Positions 33,689 to 42,230 of a stretch of DNA of 52,651 nucleotides are shown one piece after another; position 1 is the first letter of the stretch, and the number at the start of each line of letters is the position of its first letter. This stretch comes from Acidobacteriaceae bacterium. GTDB taxonomy: Bacteria; Acidobacteriota; Terriglobia; Terriglobales; Acidobacteriaceae. Below the pieces are notes generated by a model. The model was not told where the DNA came from. It made no database searches and saw only the letters and a program-made list of their open reading frames with translations. The stretch is from contig JASHOY010000213.1 of NCBI GenBank assembly GCA_030038435.1, forward strand, positions 1 to 52,651, in the 5' to 3' direction. The translations under genes and the position numbers were made by a program.

Positions 33689-35407
33689 TCAGGTACGGCT
33701 AGCTACCGGTCGGCGGGCGGTGCGGGAATTGCGGGCGAGGCGCGCTACGCGGGGTACGGCAATGAGGGTGAGGGCGAACAGAAATAGGGAGGCGGCGATA
33801 TAGGCCAGACGGCCGTGACCGAGGTCTTCTGCGACAAGCTTGACGGCGAGGAGGACGAGGGCAGCATTGGCGATGTGGGTCAACTCAGCGCGGTGGAAGC
33901 GGGGTCCGGCATATGCCAGAGCAAGAGTTGCGGTGCAGACGGAAAGCGTGCGGAAAAAGGCGAGGTGGTGGGGGCCGGGCTGGATGTGAAGCGCGAGCAG
34001 ACCGGTGAGCGCGTGGACGAGGAGGGCGGCGGTGGTGCAGACGGCAAGCGCGGCTACAGCGAGACCGAGCATTTGCTGCTGCCAGGAGGGATCGGCGGAG
34101 CGCGGCATAACGGCGTAGCAGAGAATGGCGGCGATCAATGCGAGATAGACGGGCCAGGTTGGAGCGGCAGGGAGCGCTCCGGCGAGGGCGTGGAGAGTAT
34201 AGATAGCGAGACCGGAAGCGGCTGCCGATGCCGCCAGGTAAGCTGCGCCGTGGAAGACGAGGACTGTGCGGGAGAAGCGCGCACCTAGGGCGGTGGCGGC
34301 GAAAGCGGCGAACGAGAAGCTGGGGGTTTGGAGACTGCCGGGGAGTGAGAGCAGGCAACCGGCGAGGACGAGGGCGATGCTCCAGGTGGAGAAGACGCGG
34401 TAGTTGCGTGGCTGAGGGGTGCTATCGAAGAAAACAAAGACGGCGGCGTAACCAGCGGCGGCGAGAAGAAAACAGAAGACGCCGAAGAGAATGAGGGCGG
34501 CGCGAGGTGCAAAGGCGTCGAGGACGACTGCGACAAGGAGAAAAGCGATGAAGGTCTGAAAGATTTCGAAGACGGTGATGCGGCTGCGGCGCGCGACGGT
34601 GTTGTAGATAGTCGAGCTGAGATAGAGGCCGAAGAGGATGATAGCGGGCGCGATCAGCGCGGCAGGGACGAGCGGAGGGTAGTCGGTGCGCGTGCTGGGC
34701 GGACTGATGTAGACATAGACGGCGGCCCAGATGGCAGCGGAGGCGGCAAGAGAGTTGAGGGCGCGGAGTCCTTGTACCCGGTTGCGGGATTCGGCGAAGG
34801 CAGCAAGGGCGAGCATGAGGAGCAGTTCGGCGATGAACGGCGTGGTGGAGCGGACCGCGAAGAAGAGGCTGAGGGCGATGAGGATTGAGGCGATGTTTGT
34901 GACCCAGAAGACGGGGACAAGTTTGGCGCGCCAGGCGAGCGCGGTGGCGGTGCAGATGTAAACCGCGATGACGGCGGCTGCGGTGGAAGCGGGGAGAATC
35001 TGGAAGCGGAAAGTGAGTTCCCAGAGCATGGGAGCGAGGATGAGGGCCGAGGTGGAGGAGTAGACGGTAGCGGAGAGCCACGCGCCAGCTCGCGTGCGGA
35101 CCGCGAACACGAGCCAGGCAATGGCATAAGGGATGCCGATGGTGGCGGCGATGGGCCCGGGAATGACCTTGGATTGAGCGACAGCACGTAGGAGATAGGC
35201 GCCGGCGATACCGAGCAAGGCGCGGCCCAGGACGGAGAAGGCAGAGGCGGATTCGAGGGCTGCGGCGGGTGTGTCGAGAGCCACAGGTTGCGCCACGGCT
35301 GGTTGCGAGGCGGGCGCTGAAGGCTGGTGCTCGAGCGCGGAGACGCGGCGCTCCAAGGCTTCTACGCGGGCGGTGAGCTGGTCGATGATGCCGGGAGAAT
35401 CATTCAT
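33689..35407 (-). CDS. Large polytopic membrane protein, DUF2339-like
   Basis: 572 residues with a short coiled coil at the N-terminus (IIDQLTARVEALERRVSALEH, residues about 7-30) and a Pro/Ala linker, followed by roughly 15-17 hydrophobic helices to the end. The combination of an N-terminal coiled coil and many short helices is typical of DUF2339 membrane proteins, whose function is unknown. GGAG lies five bases before the ATG at 35407. It follows the NrfD-type gene after 38 bases on the same strand and may share its transcript, but there is no functional link known. Confidence 0.75.
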   Translation of the reverse strand: MNDSPGIIDQLTARVEALERRVSALEHQPSAPASQPAVAQPVALDTPAAALESASAFSVLGRALLGIAGAYLLRAVAQSKVIPGPIAATIGIPYAIAWLVFAVRTRAGAWLSATVYSSTSALILAPMLWELTFRFQILPASTAAAVIAVYICTATALAWRAKLVPVFWVTNIASILIALSLFFAVRSTTPFIAELLLMLALAAFAESRNRVQGLRALNSLAASAAIWAAVYVYISPPSTRTDYPPLVPAALIAPAIILFGLYLSSTIYNTVARRSRITVFEIFQTFIAFLLVAVVLDAFAPRAALILFGVFCFLLAAAGYAAVFVFFDSTPQPRNYRVFSTWSIALVLAGCLLSLPGSLQTPSFSFAAFAATALGARFSRTVLVFHGAAYLAASAAASGLAIYTLHALAGALPAAPTWPVYLALIAAILCYAVMPRSADPSWQQQMLGLAVAALAVCTTAALLVHALTGLLALHIQPGPHHLAFFRTLSVCTATLALAYAGPRFHRAELTHIANAALVLLAVKLVAEDLGHGRLAYIAASLFLFALTLIAVPRVARLARNSRTARRPVASRT

Positions 35408-35445
35408 GGTCTCCACCCGATGCAGCCTTTTTGAAAGTAGGTAGC

Positions 35446-36624
35446 TTAATCTCCGGCGGCGCGGGCGCGAGCAGGCTCTTCTCCAGACCAGGGCGGGAGC
35501 AGCTTGAGCAGAACCCAGAGAAATAAAAATGGAAGGATGCAGAGGCCAATGGAGACGAACAGGCCCTCGCGAGTTACTAAATCGAGCTTATAGGTGGTAT
35601 AACCCAAAAAGCTCTTCGAAAATAACTGGCCGCCGATCACTACGTTCCAGCGCATGGCGAGAACACTGATGAGGACAAGAACGCCAGAGATGGAGTAGAG
35701 GGTTTTTCGGACCATTACGGAAAGCTTCGATTTCGCCACCTGCGCGATGAAGAGCAGAGTGAGTGGAACGAGAGTGCCAATGAGGATCTGCAGTACGATC
35801 TGCGAGAAGTAAAGCTTGGTATGAACCATGAAATCGAGACTGCGGAAAGATTCGTTGGCTTCGTAGATGCGGTGAATGAGGTCGAGCATTTCCAGGCTGA
35901 AATCGATGATGAAGATATAGAACATGTACATGGCTATGGCATCGACGCAGCGCATGTCGATGGTCTGGCGGCGGAATGCGGTGAGCGCCATGTAGAGGAG
36001 CATGACGGCGGCGATGCCGGAGACCATGGCAGAGAAGATAAAGACTACCGGAGTGAGGGGCGAGGACCACCAGGGATTGGATTTGAGCGAACCGAAGATG
36101 AAGCCGACATAGCCATGGAGCAGAAATGCGGAAGGAATGCCGATCAGAGTTACGATCCAGCCTACGCGCTCATCGATGTGGAGGGAATGCTCGCTGATAT
36201 TGGCGGAGCCGAGGGTCATGATTTTGTAGATGGCGCGGAGAATGCCCTTGGATTTTTGGGATAGGAGGACGATGTCGCGGCGGTAGTCGAGCCAGATCTC
36301 GAAGACCAGAACGGCCATCAGATACCACATGTAGACGTAGCCGAACATGGCCATGGCCGAGGTGCTGTGAGGAGTGAAGTACATTTCAGGGGAGCGCTCG
36401 GGATGGCCGAGGTGCAGCATCAGAGGCAAAGGCGCAACCAGCAGGAAAGCCAGAGCGGTGAGCAGGGAGAGGCGGTAAGTGGGTTTGACGGCTTCTACGC
36501 GGAAGACGCGCTCGAGCGAGGCGAGGATGAATGCGCCGGCGACCAGGCCGGTGATGTAGGGATAGAGAACGATGAGCACGCTCCAATAAAGCGTGACTTC
36601 GTTGGGATACATGTAACCGCTCAT
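35446..36624 (-). CDS. NrfD/PsrC-type quinol-interacting membrane subunit
   Basis: 392 residues with ten or so membrane helices. The NrfD family is indicated by YWSVLIVLYPYITGLVAGAFI at the start, a LAPLPLMLHLGHPERSPEMYFTPH-like block at about residues 65-85 (with conserved His/Glu) and a TLGSANISEHSLHI stretch. NrfD/PsrC subunits exchange electrons with menaquinol or quinone in the membrane and pass them to a ferredoxin partner. The gene follows that ferredoxin gene, with an intercistronic hairpin between them. Start at ATG 36624 has GCGAGGTG upstream. Confidence 0.88.
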   Translation of the reverse strand: MSGYMYPNEVTLYWSVLIVLYPYITGLVAGAFILASLERVFRVEAVKPTYRLSLLTALAFLLVAPLPLMLHLGHPERSPEMYFTPHSTSAMAMFGYVYMWYLMAVLVFEIWLDYRRDIVLLSQKSKGILRAIYKIMTLGSANISEHSLHIDERVGWIVTLIGIPSAFLLHGYVGFIFGSLKSNPWWSSPLTPVVFIFSAMVSGIAAVMLLYMALTAFRRQTIDMRCVDAIAMYMFYIFIIDFSLEMLDLIHRIYEANESFRSLDFMVHTKLYFSQIVLQILIGTLVPLTLLFIAQVAKSKLSVMVRKTLYSISGVLVLISVLAMRWNVVIGGQLFSKSFLGYTTYKLDLVTREGLFVSIGLCILPFLFLWVLLKLLPPWSGEEPARARAAGD

Positions 36625-36648
36625 GAGCACCTCGCAATGCAGCTACCG

Positions 36649-36684
36649 GCTGCCGGCTGGGGCTACAAGCCAGTAGCCGGCAGC
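36649..36684. promoter_or_regulatory. Intercistronic 10-bp hairpin between ferredoxin and NrfD genes
   Basis: GCTGCCGGCT at 36649-36658 is the exact reverse complement of AGCCGGCAGC at 36675-36684, loop of 16 bases. In the operon's direction no U tract follows; TTTT lies only on the opposite strand. It may partly terminate or stabilise RNA, giving unequal amounts of the two subunits. Confidence 0.5.
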
Positions 36685-36690
36685 TTTTGA

Positions 36691-37425
36691 TTACCGGACT
36701 GAGCCGTCGAGATCGTTGTAGAAGACTTTGGCGCCGGTGGCCATTTGCGGCTTGAGCACTTGGACGTTGTGGGTCTTCAGGAATGCGTGAATCGGGTCCT
36801 TCGGGTTTTTGAGGTCGGCCAACTGGCGCGCCCCGGTGGGGCAGTTTTCGCAGCACGCGGTAGTGAGTCCCTTGGTGATGCGGTGGTAGCAGAGGGTGCA
36901 TTTGTCGGCGACTTTCTTAGTGGGATGAATGTAGCGGCAGCCATAGGGACAGGCCTGCACACAGTAGGCGCAGCCGAGGCAGTATTTCTGGTCGACGAGG
37001 ACGACGCCGTCGGGAGTTACGAAGGTTGCGCCGACAGGGCAGACCTGGGTGCAGGGCGAGTCAGCGCAGTGGTTGCAGAGTTTGGGCACAAAGAAGTATT
37101 CGCCGTTGGGATCATCGGCAACCGATGGGAAACCTTCTTTGCCGCCGTCGGGCGAGATGACCTGGGGCGATTCAAGGTGATAGTCGGAGCGATGGTAGCG
37201 CTCGACCCAGGTGCGAAAGAAGCCGTCGGGGACGTCGTTTTCAGCCTGGCAGGCGCGGACGCAGTTGCCACAGCCGATGCACTTGGAGATGTCAATGAGC
37301 ATGCCCCACCAATGCTCGGTCATGGAGTAGTTGGGGGCCTGCTCGGGGGTTCCGGCGAGGACGTATTTCCAGGCGACGGCCGCAGCGGGGAGGAGAAGCA
37401 GGAATTTGCGCCGCGTGGTGTTCAT
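36691..37425 (-). CDS. Tat-exported four-cluster ferredoxin (NrfC/DmsB-like)
   Basis: 244 residues. The N-terminus has a twin-arginine motif TRRKFLLLL, so the folded protein should be exported. Four Cys groups bind four [4Fe-4S] clusters: CIGCGNCVRAC, CNHCADSPCTQVC, CLGCAYCVQAC and CTLC...CCENC. This is the electron-transfer subunit of NrfC/PsrB/DmsB type complexes. AGGAGG precedes the ATG at 37425. It overlaps the end of the cytochrome gene by 4 bases and is followed by the NrfD-type gene. No molybdopterin or NrfA-like subunit is encoded nearby. Confidence 0.93.
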   Translation of the reverse strand: MNTTRRKFLLLLPAAAVAWKYVLAGTPEQAPNYSMTEHWWGMLIDISKCIGCGNCVRACQAENDVPDGFFRTWVERYHRSDYHLESPQVISPDGGKEGFPSVADDPNGEYFFVPKLCNHCADSPCTQVCPVGATFVTPDGVVLVDQKYCLGCAYCVQACPYGCRYIHPTKKVADKCTLCYHRITKGLTTACCENCPTGARQLADLKNPKDPIHAFLKTHNVQVLKPQMATGAKVFYNDLDGSVR

Positions 37426-37895
37426 TTTGCACCTCCTGCGCTGATGGCCGGACTATGTGGGTTATGGCAGGTTTCGCAGGCAACGCCGCTGGAGTGGGCG
37501 GCGGGATCAACCTGCGGAAAGTCTTTGGGTTTGGCGGCGCTGGCGGTGTGGCAGCGGGCGCAGAGGACTGCTGTATCAAGTTTGGGAGGGATGACGTTGG
37601 TGGGATCGGCGGCGTGTTTGGCGAGCGGACCGTGGCAGGCTTCGCAGTTGACGCCGGCGTGTTTGCCTTTGGCCTTGGTGTCCTGGACGTCGGTGTGGCA
37701 ATCGACGCAGGCCTGGTGGCCGGCGAAGGCGATTGGGTGCGCGGCGATCTCAGTGATGGCCGCGGCTCGATAATGGCCGTACTCGCCGAAGGTTTTAGGA
37801 ACTATGTAGTGGCGCACGATGAGAAAAACAAGGAAGGCGATGACGAAGAGTCCGGCAAAGCGGAAGAGATGTCCTGCATCTTTGAAGAGATTCAT
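37422..37895 (-). CDS. Membrane-anchored tetrahaem cytochrome c
   Basis: 157 residues with an N-terminal membrane helix (LFRFAGLFVIAFLVFLIVRHYIV) acting as anchor, and four CxxCH haem-binding motifs: CVDCH, CEACH, CARCH and CETCH. Spare His residues could be axial ligands. Such small multihaem proteins carry electrons in the periplasm. First gene of a reverse operon with ferredoxin and NrfD-type genes; stop and start overlap by ATGA. AGGGGGA lies upstream of the ATG at 37895. Confidence 0.9.
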   Translation of the reverse strand: MNLFKDAGHLFRFAGLFVIAFLVFLIVRHYIVPKTFGEYGHYRAAAITEIAAHPIAFAGHQACVDCHTDVQDTKAKGKHAGVNCEACHGPLAKHAADPTNVIPPKLDTAVLCARCHTASAAKPKDFPQVDPAAHSSGVACETCHNPHSPAISAGGAK

Positions 37896-38654
37896 GAAGC
37901 CGTGTCCCCCTGAACGCTACCGGGAAGTTCCACGATGTCTCATTAAGTAGTCGGGAACTTGAGAGCAAGGTATGGAAGGGGTTGTATCGCTGTATGTGAG
38001 CTAACACACGACGCGGTGTGATCAGAGACACATACGCAAAGACGGCTAGGATTTGGATGGTGATCTGGGACATGCTAGCTCAGAACTTTTACATTGGGAA
38101 GCGGAAATTATGGAGTTTTCATGACCGTGCGAATCGATGTAGTTGGACTCGAAGCAACATACAAGGTGAAAGAAACGGCGAGCGCTAAACGGGGTTGCGG
38201 CTTGCACAGATTCCTGCGACCGCGCCTGTGGAGATTCCGGGCTCCAACGGTCTCGGAAGACTCGTTCGCTGCTTTCTTTCACCCGAAGCATTCCTTGCAT
38301 AGAACCGTGCTCAAGAGGTCAAATCCTGGACATAAAGAGAAGAATCGAGGAATCCAGCGCATTTCGGAGGCATGCCAACTCATCGCCATGAAGGATTTCC
38401 CGTGGGCCTGAAGGCTTTCAAGCGACTCGGAATACGCCTCGCTCCTGGCTCAAGTTCGCCTTCGCGTGCGCGATACTACCCCGAGCCACCCCGAGCTGGC
38501 TCGGTTTGCGACCGTAACGCCACAATGATCTGCCTGATTAGCCTGCAGAATGAGTTCGATACGGGGAATGGTTCGAACGCGAATCGCCGATGAAAGGTAT
38601 CTCCCCGTCCGGTATTGAGGCGCCCCCAGAGTGGTGGTCATTGGGGCAGCGGGA
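37896..38654. other. Gene-poor region of lower GC
   Basis: About 760 bases lie between the cytochrome gene and the ABC ATPase gene. Open frames up to 105 codons exist in several phases but none has a ribosome site, family signature or codon use like the neighbours. The part from about 38040 to 38400 looks lower in GC than the genes around it. No tRNA, other RNA or mobile element ends were recognised. It probably contains the promoter of the cytochrome operon near 37930-38000. Confidence 0.45.
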
Positions 38655-39476
38655 TTATCTGGGAGTGGTGGGCAGTTCCGGCGTGGCTTCGATGAGCTGG
38701 CGAGTATAGGGCTGCTGCGGGTTGGCGCATAGCGCTTCGGCCTCGCCGGTTTCTACCAGGCGTCCGCTTTGCATGACGGCGATGCGCGTGCTCAGGTAGC
38801 GCACCAGGGGCATGGCGTGGGAGATGAAGAGATAGGTAAGCCGGTGCTGGCGCTGCAGGCTGCGCAGCAGGTTGACGATCTGCGCGCCGACGCTGACGTC
38901 GAGCGCGGAAACCGGTTCGTCGAGAATGAGCAGGCGCGGGCGCAGGGCAAGGGCGCGCGCGATGTTGATGCGCTGGCGCTGGCCGCCGGAAAACTCGTGG
39001 GGATGACGGCGTAGTGCGGACTCTTCGAGACCAACCTGGGCCAGCAGCTCGGCGGCCTTGGTGCGAAGCCGGGCGCGGCGATTGCGGGCAAGCAGACCGA
39101 GGTTGAGGCCGGAACTGCGGCCGTGGATGAGGAACGGCTCGGTGACGATTTCCTGCACCGTCATGCGTGGGTTGAGGGCCGCATACGGGTCCTGGAAAAC
39201 CGGCTGCATCTGGCGGCGGATGCGGCGAAGCTCGGCTGATGATGCGGTGGTGATATCGGCGCCGTCGACGCGGATGGTGCCGCGGCTGGGCTTGACTAGG
39301 CCGAGAATCATGCGCGCGAGAGTAGTTTTTCCGGAGCCGGATTCGCCGACCAGGCCCAGGGTCTCGCCGGCTTCGATGCTGAGGGAGATGTCATGCACTA
39401 CGGTGTGCTCCTCGGTGCGCAGGCCGCTGCGGCGGGGGTAGCTCTTGGCGACGGAGAAAACCTCAACGAGAGGCAT
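38655..39476 (-). CDS. Orphan oligopeptide/dipeptide-type ABC transporter ATPase (OppF/DppF-like)
   Basis: 273 residues. Walker A GESGSGKTT (about residues 43-51), Q-loop PVFQDPYAALNPRMTV, ABC signature FSGGQRQR, Walker B RLLILDEPVSALD and the H-loop ISHAM are intact. The DPYxxLNPR phrase after the Q loop and the C-terminal PQQPYTRQL are hallmarks of the Opp/Dpp peptide-importer ATPases. Normally such a gene is next to a second ATPase, two permeases and a binding protein; none lies here. It starts just 22 bases after the amidase gene ends on the same strand. Confidence 0.9.
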   Translation of the reverse strand: MPLVEVFSVAKSYPRRSGLRTEEHTVVHDISLSIEAGETLGLVGESGSGKTTLARMILGLVKPSRGTIRVDGADITTASSAELRRIRRQMQPVFQDPYAALNPRMTVQEIVTEPFLIHGRSSGLNLGLLARNRRARLRTKAAELLAQVGLEESALRRHPHEFSGGQRQRINIARALALRPRLLILDEPVSALDVSVGAQIVNLLRSLQRQHRLTYLFISHAMPLVRYLSTRIAVMQSGRLVETGEAEALCANPQQPYTRQLIEATPELPTTPR

Positions 39477-39498
39477 GCATTGATGTTAAATCGCTCCC

Positions 39499-41406
39499 TC
39501 AGTCAAGCTTCGGGTGCAAGTTCTGGAAGCCTGTCGCCCGCTGATATCCGTTGGCGAAGGCAGCCAGCCTGGCGTCCTGATAGTGGGCGGCCAGGAAGGT
39601 GAGCGAGACGGGGGTGCCTGGGCCGCCGATGTTGTCATGGTTCCCATCGTCGATGGCCGGGGGCGCAGGCGCGTCCGGGCCGCGAAAGCCGTTGGGCAGA
39701 ATGAGCGCGGGATGGCCGGTCAGGTTGCTGGCGATGAGCTGGGTGTCGGTGCTGGGAGTGACGATGATATCGACCTTCTCAAAGAGCGCGGAGACCTGGC
39801 GCACCGCAAGATTGCGGGCGCGGTTAGCCTGAACGTATTCAACGGCGGGGTAGAAGCGGGCGATGCGGAAGATATTGGGCCAATCGTCGGGGCCCTGCTC
39901 GGTAAGCAGACGGTCGCGGCCGGTCATAGTGAGCTCGTCGAAGGCCGCTGCGGCTTCGGCAGTGAGCAGGGGCTGCATGGCGTCCCAGGGCAGGTTGGGA
40001 AGATCGACGGCGATCAGGTTTACGCCCATGGAGCGGAGCTTGTCGAGTGCGGCGAGGGAGTAGCGGCGGTCGTAGACGCGGCGGGCGTAGTCGGCCTGGG
40101 CTTCGGAGTCGGATTGCTCGCGCTGTTTTTTTTCTTCGGCGGTTTCGTTGGGCCTGGGAGCGGCGGGTTTGGGCGCAGTGGGCTCGTCGAATTCCGTGTG
40201 CAGGTAGCCGATGCGCAGAGTGCGCCAGTCGAAGCTCGGGTCCCACTGGTAGACAGCCGGGAAGACAGAGGTGTCGTGGCCGTCGGGGCCGTGAATGACG
40301 CCGAGGATGATGGCGCAATCGGGCACGGAGCGGGCGATGGGGCCGAGCTTGTCCATGGTCCAGCTCAGGGCCATGGCGCCGGTGCGGGGCACGAGGCCGA
40401 AAGTAGGGCGCAGGCCGGTGCAGCCGCAGCGCGTGGAAGGCGAAGAGATGGAGCCGAGGGTCTCAGAGCCCAGGGCGAAGCCAACGCAGCCGGCAGCAAC
40501 GGCGGATGCGGAGCCGGCAGATGAGCCGCTGGAGCCCTGCGCAGGGTTCCAGGGATTGCGGGTGCGGCCACCGAACCACTTATCGCCCATGGCCAGGGCA
40601 CCCAGGGTGAGCTTGGCGATGAGAACGGCGCCGGCGGCGTCGAGACGCTGCACGACGGTCGCGTCTTCGTCGAAGGACTGGTGCTCGAAGCCGCCCGCGC
40701 CCCAGGTGGTGGGATAGCCTTTCACGGCGAGTAGATCTTTTGCGCCCCACGGGATGCCATGGAGCGGGCCGCGATATTTGCCCGCGGCGATTTCCGCATC
40801 TGCGGCTTTGGCCTGGGCCAGGGCGCGCTCTTCGGTAAGCGTGATGATGAAGTGCAGCTTAGGGTCGTAGCGCTTGAGGCGGGCAATATACATCCGGGTG
40901 AGCGCGAGCGAGGTGACGTGGCCGGCGCGGAGCTGGGCCGCAAGCTCGGCGACGGGGGCGAAGGCCAGAGCTTCGACCTGCGCGGGGGCGGCGGATGCGG
41001 CGACGTCACTCGGGGCCGGAGGATCGGCATTTTCGGGCTTTTCGGCGGACACGTACTGGGGCACGTCTTCGCCGGAATCGGATTCGGGCTTCGCGGCGGG
41101 CTGAGGATGGAAGACGTAGGCGGGCGGCACGGAGTTGGGCAGGTGGAGCGCGCGGATTTTTTCGTACTGGCTGCGCTGATCGTTAAGGCCGTCGAGCATC
41201 ATCTTCTTCTGCTCCACCGTGAAAGTGCCGACGCCAGCGAGGTCGGCGGCCTGGTCGAGCATTTCATCGGTGATTCTGGGCGGCTCGGCGGGTTTGACGG
41301 GCGCCTGGGCCTGCGTGGCCAGAGCGTAAAGGATTCCCGGGAACAGCGGCGAGGCAACGCCCGCGCTGGTGCAGGCGTTCAGGAAGGCGCGGCGGTTGAG
41401 AGCCAT
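39499..41406 (-). CDS. Tat-exported amidase (amidase signature family)
   Basis: 635 residues. The N-terminus MALNRRAFLNA is a twin-arginine signal. The amidase signature catalytic triad is visible: Lys in GIPWGAKDLLAVKGYPTTWG, the first Ser in SSGSSAGSASAVAAG, and the second Ser in LGSETLGSISSPS, where GSISSP replaces the usual GGSIR. The extra length comes from an about 190-residue N-terminal part and an insertion near 450 rich in Lys/Glu. It hydrolyses an amide in the periplasm; substrate unknown. AAAGGA is upstream of the ATG at 41406. The downstream peptide-type ATPase gene may be cotranscribed. Confidence 0.9.
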   Translation of the reverse strand: MALNRRAFLNACTSAGVASPLFPGILYALATQAQAPVKPAEPPRITDEMLDQAADLAGVGTFTVEQKKMMLDGLNDQRSQYEKIRALHLPNSVPPAYVFHPQPAAKPESDSGEDVPQYVSAEKPENADPPAPSDVAASAAPAQVEALAFAPVAELAAQLRAGHVTSLALTRMYIARLKRYDPKLHFIITLTEERALAQAKAADAEIAAGKYRGPLHGIPWGAKDLLAVKGYPTTWGAGGFEHQSFDEDATVVQRLDAAGAVLIAKLTLGALAMGDKWFGGRTRNPWNPAQGSSGSSAGSASAVAAGCVGFALGSETLGSISSPSTRCGCTGLRPTFGLVPRTGAMALSWTMDKLGPIARSVPDCAIILGVIHGPDGHDTSVFPAVYQWDPSFDWRTLRIGYLHTEFDEPTAPKPAAPRPNETAEEKKQREQSDSEAQADYARRVYDRRYSLAALDKLRSMGVNLIAVDLPNLPWDAMQPLLTAEAAAAFDELTMTGRDRLLTEQGPDDWPNIFRIARFYPAVEYVQANRARNLAVRQVSALFEKVDIIVTPSTDTQLIASNLTGHPALILPNGFRGPDAPAPPAIDDGNHDNIGGPGTPVSLTFLAAHYQDARLAAFANGYQRATGFQNLHPKLD

Positions 41407-41584
41407 GCGGTGATGTCCTTTGCGGAACGTGGAAAACCCTTGGGAAAAACTATAGCCCATTGCCAAGCTACGGGCGCGATGGGCGTATGCTCACTTTGTG
41501 CGCATGCGGGGCAGACGAGGCGCCCTCGAGTTGAACGGGAGTTTCCGCGCCATTACAACTTCCATGCAAGGAGGATTTCGCGAG

Positions 41585-42061
41585 ATGAAAGGCAATCCCA
41601 AAGTCATCGAAGGTCTGAACGAGGCCCTGCACGAAGAGCTTGTCGCCATCAACCAGTACTTTCTACACGCCGAAATGTGCGAGAACTGGCACTATCACCG
41701 GCTGGCTGAGCTGATCAAGAAGGAATCGATCGGAGAAATGAAGCACGCCGAGGTGCTGATCGAGCGGATTCTGTTTCTGGACGGGACACCTAATCTGACT
41801 GAACACATCGACCTCACGGTGGGAAAGAACGTGAAGGAGCAGATTGAAAGCGACCTGAAGCTCGAGGTCGAGGCGGTGGCGATGTACAACCGGCTGGCAG
41901 AAATGGCGCGGCAAGAGAGCGACAATGCCTCGCGCGATCTGTTTGAGCGGCTGCTCAAGGACGAAGAAGAACACGTCGATTTTCTAGAAGCGCAGGTACA
42001 CCAGATGAAGGAAATGGGGTACGAGCGCTATCTCAGCCAGCAGATCAGCGAGGGAGAGTGA
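41585..42061 (+). CDS. bfr: Bacterioferritin
   Basis: 158 residues, the standard length. The ferroxidase centre is present: Glu18 in ALHEELVAINQYF, Glu51 and His54 with the haem-ligating Met52 in GEMKHAEVLIERI, Glu94 in KLEVEAVAMYN, and Glu127 and His130 in KDEEEHVDFLE. It assembles into 24-mers in the cytoplasm that oxidise and store iron. AAGGAGG ten bases before the ATG at 41585 rules out the longer in-frame start at 41498. Confidence 0.96.
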   Translation: MKGNPKVIEGLNEALHEELVAINQYFLHAEMCENWHYHRLAELIKKESIGEMKHAEVLIERILFLDGTPNLTEHIDLTVGKNVKEQIESDLKLEVEAVAMYNRLAEMARQESDNASRDLFERLLKDEEEHVDFLEAQVHQMKEMGYERYLSQQISEGE

Positions 42062-42193
42062 GCGCGAGCGTGGGGCGCAGTCTACCGGGAGCCCCAGCGG
42101 GATAGCGCCAATCCGACTAACCGAAAAGTGAGTTTGCGCTGAAGCAGGTTCTCTGTGGAAGAACTGTTCCACGGCATCATTTGTGTTTTTCTC

Positions 42194-42228
42194 TTGACAT
42201 ATTCCCATATAGGAATGTAATGTTCTCT
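42194..42228 (+). promoter_or_regulatory. Promoter with operator-like inverted repeat before arsR-type gene
   Basis: TTGACA at 42194-42199 is a consensus -35 box, followed after 16 bases by TGTAAT at 42216-42221, matching five of six -10 bases. ATTCC (42201-42205) and GGAAT (42212-42216) form an inverted repeat inside the spacer, the usual place for an ArsR-type operator. Transcription would start near 42228, only 2-4 bases before the ATG. Confidence 0.65.
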
Positions 42229-42230
42229 TC

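Noticed and set aside
38094..38411. 105-codon forward frame in the gene-poor region
   Set aside because: No ribosome site, no recognisable domain, unusual composition; not supported as a gene.
38565..38585. GGTTCGAAC resembling a tRNA T-loop
   Set aside because: Flanking bases do not pair as a T stem and no acceptor stem, anticodon arm or CCA end could be built.
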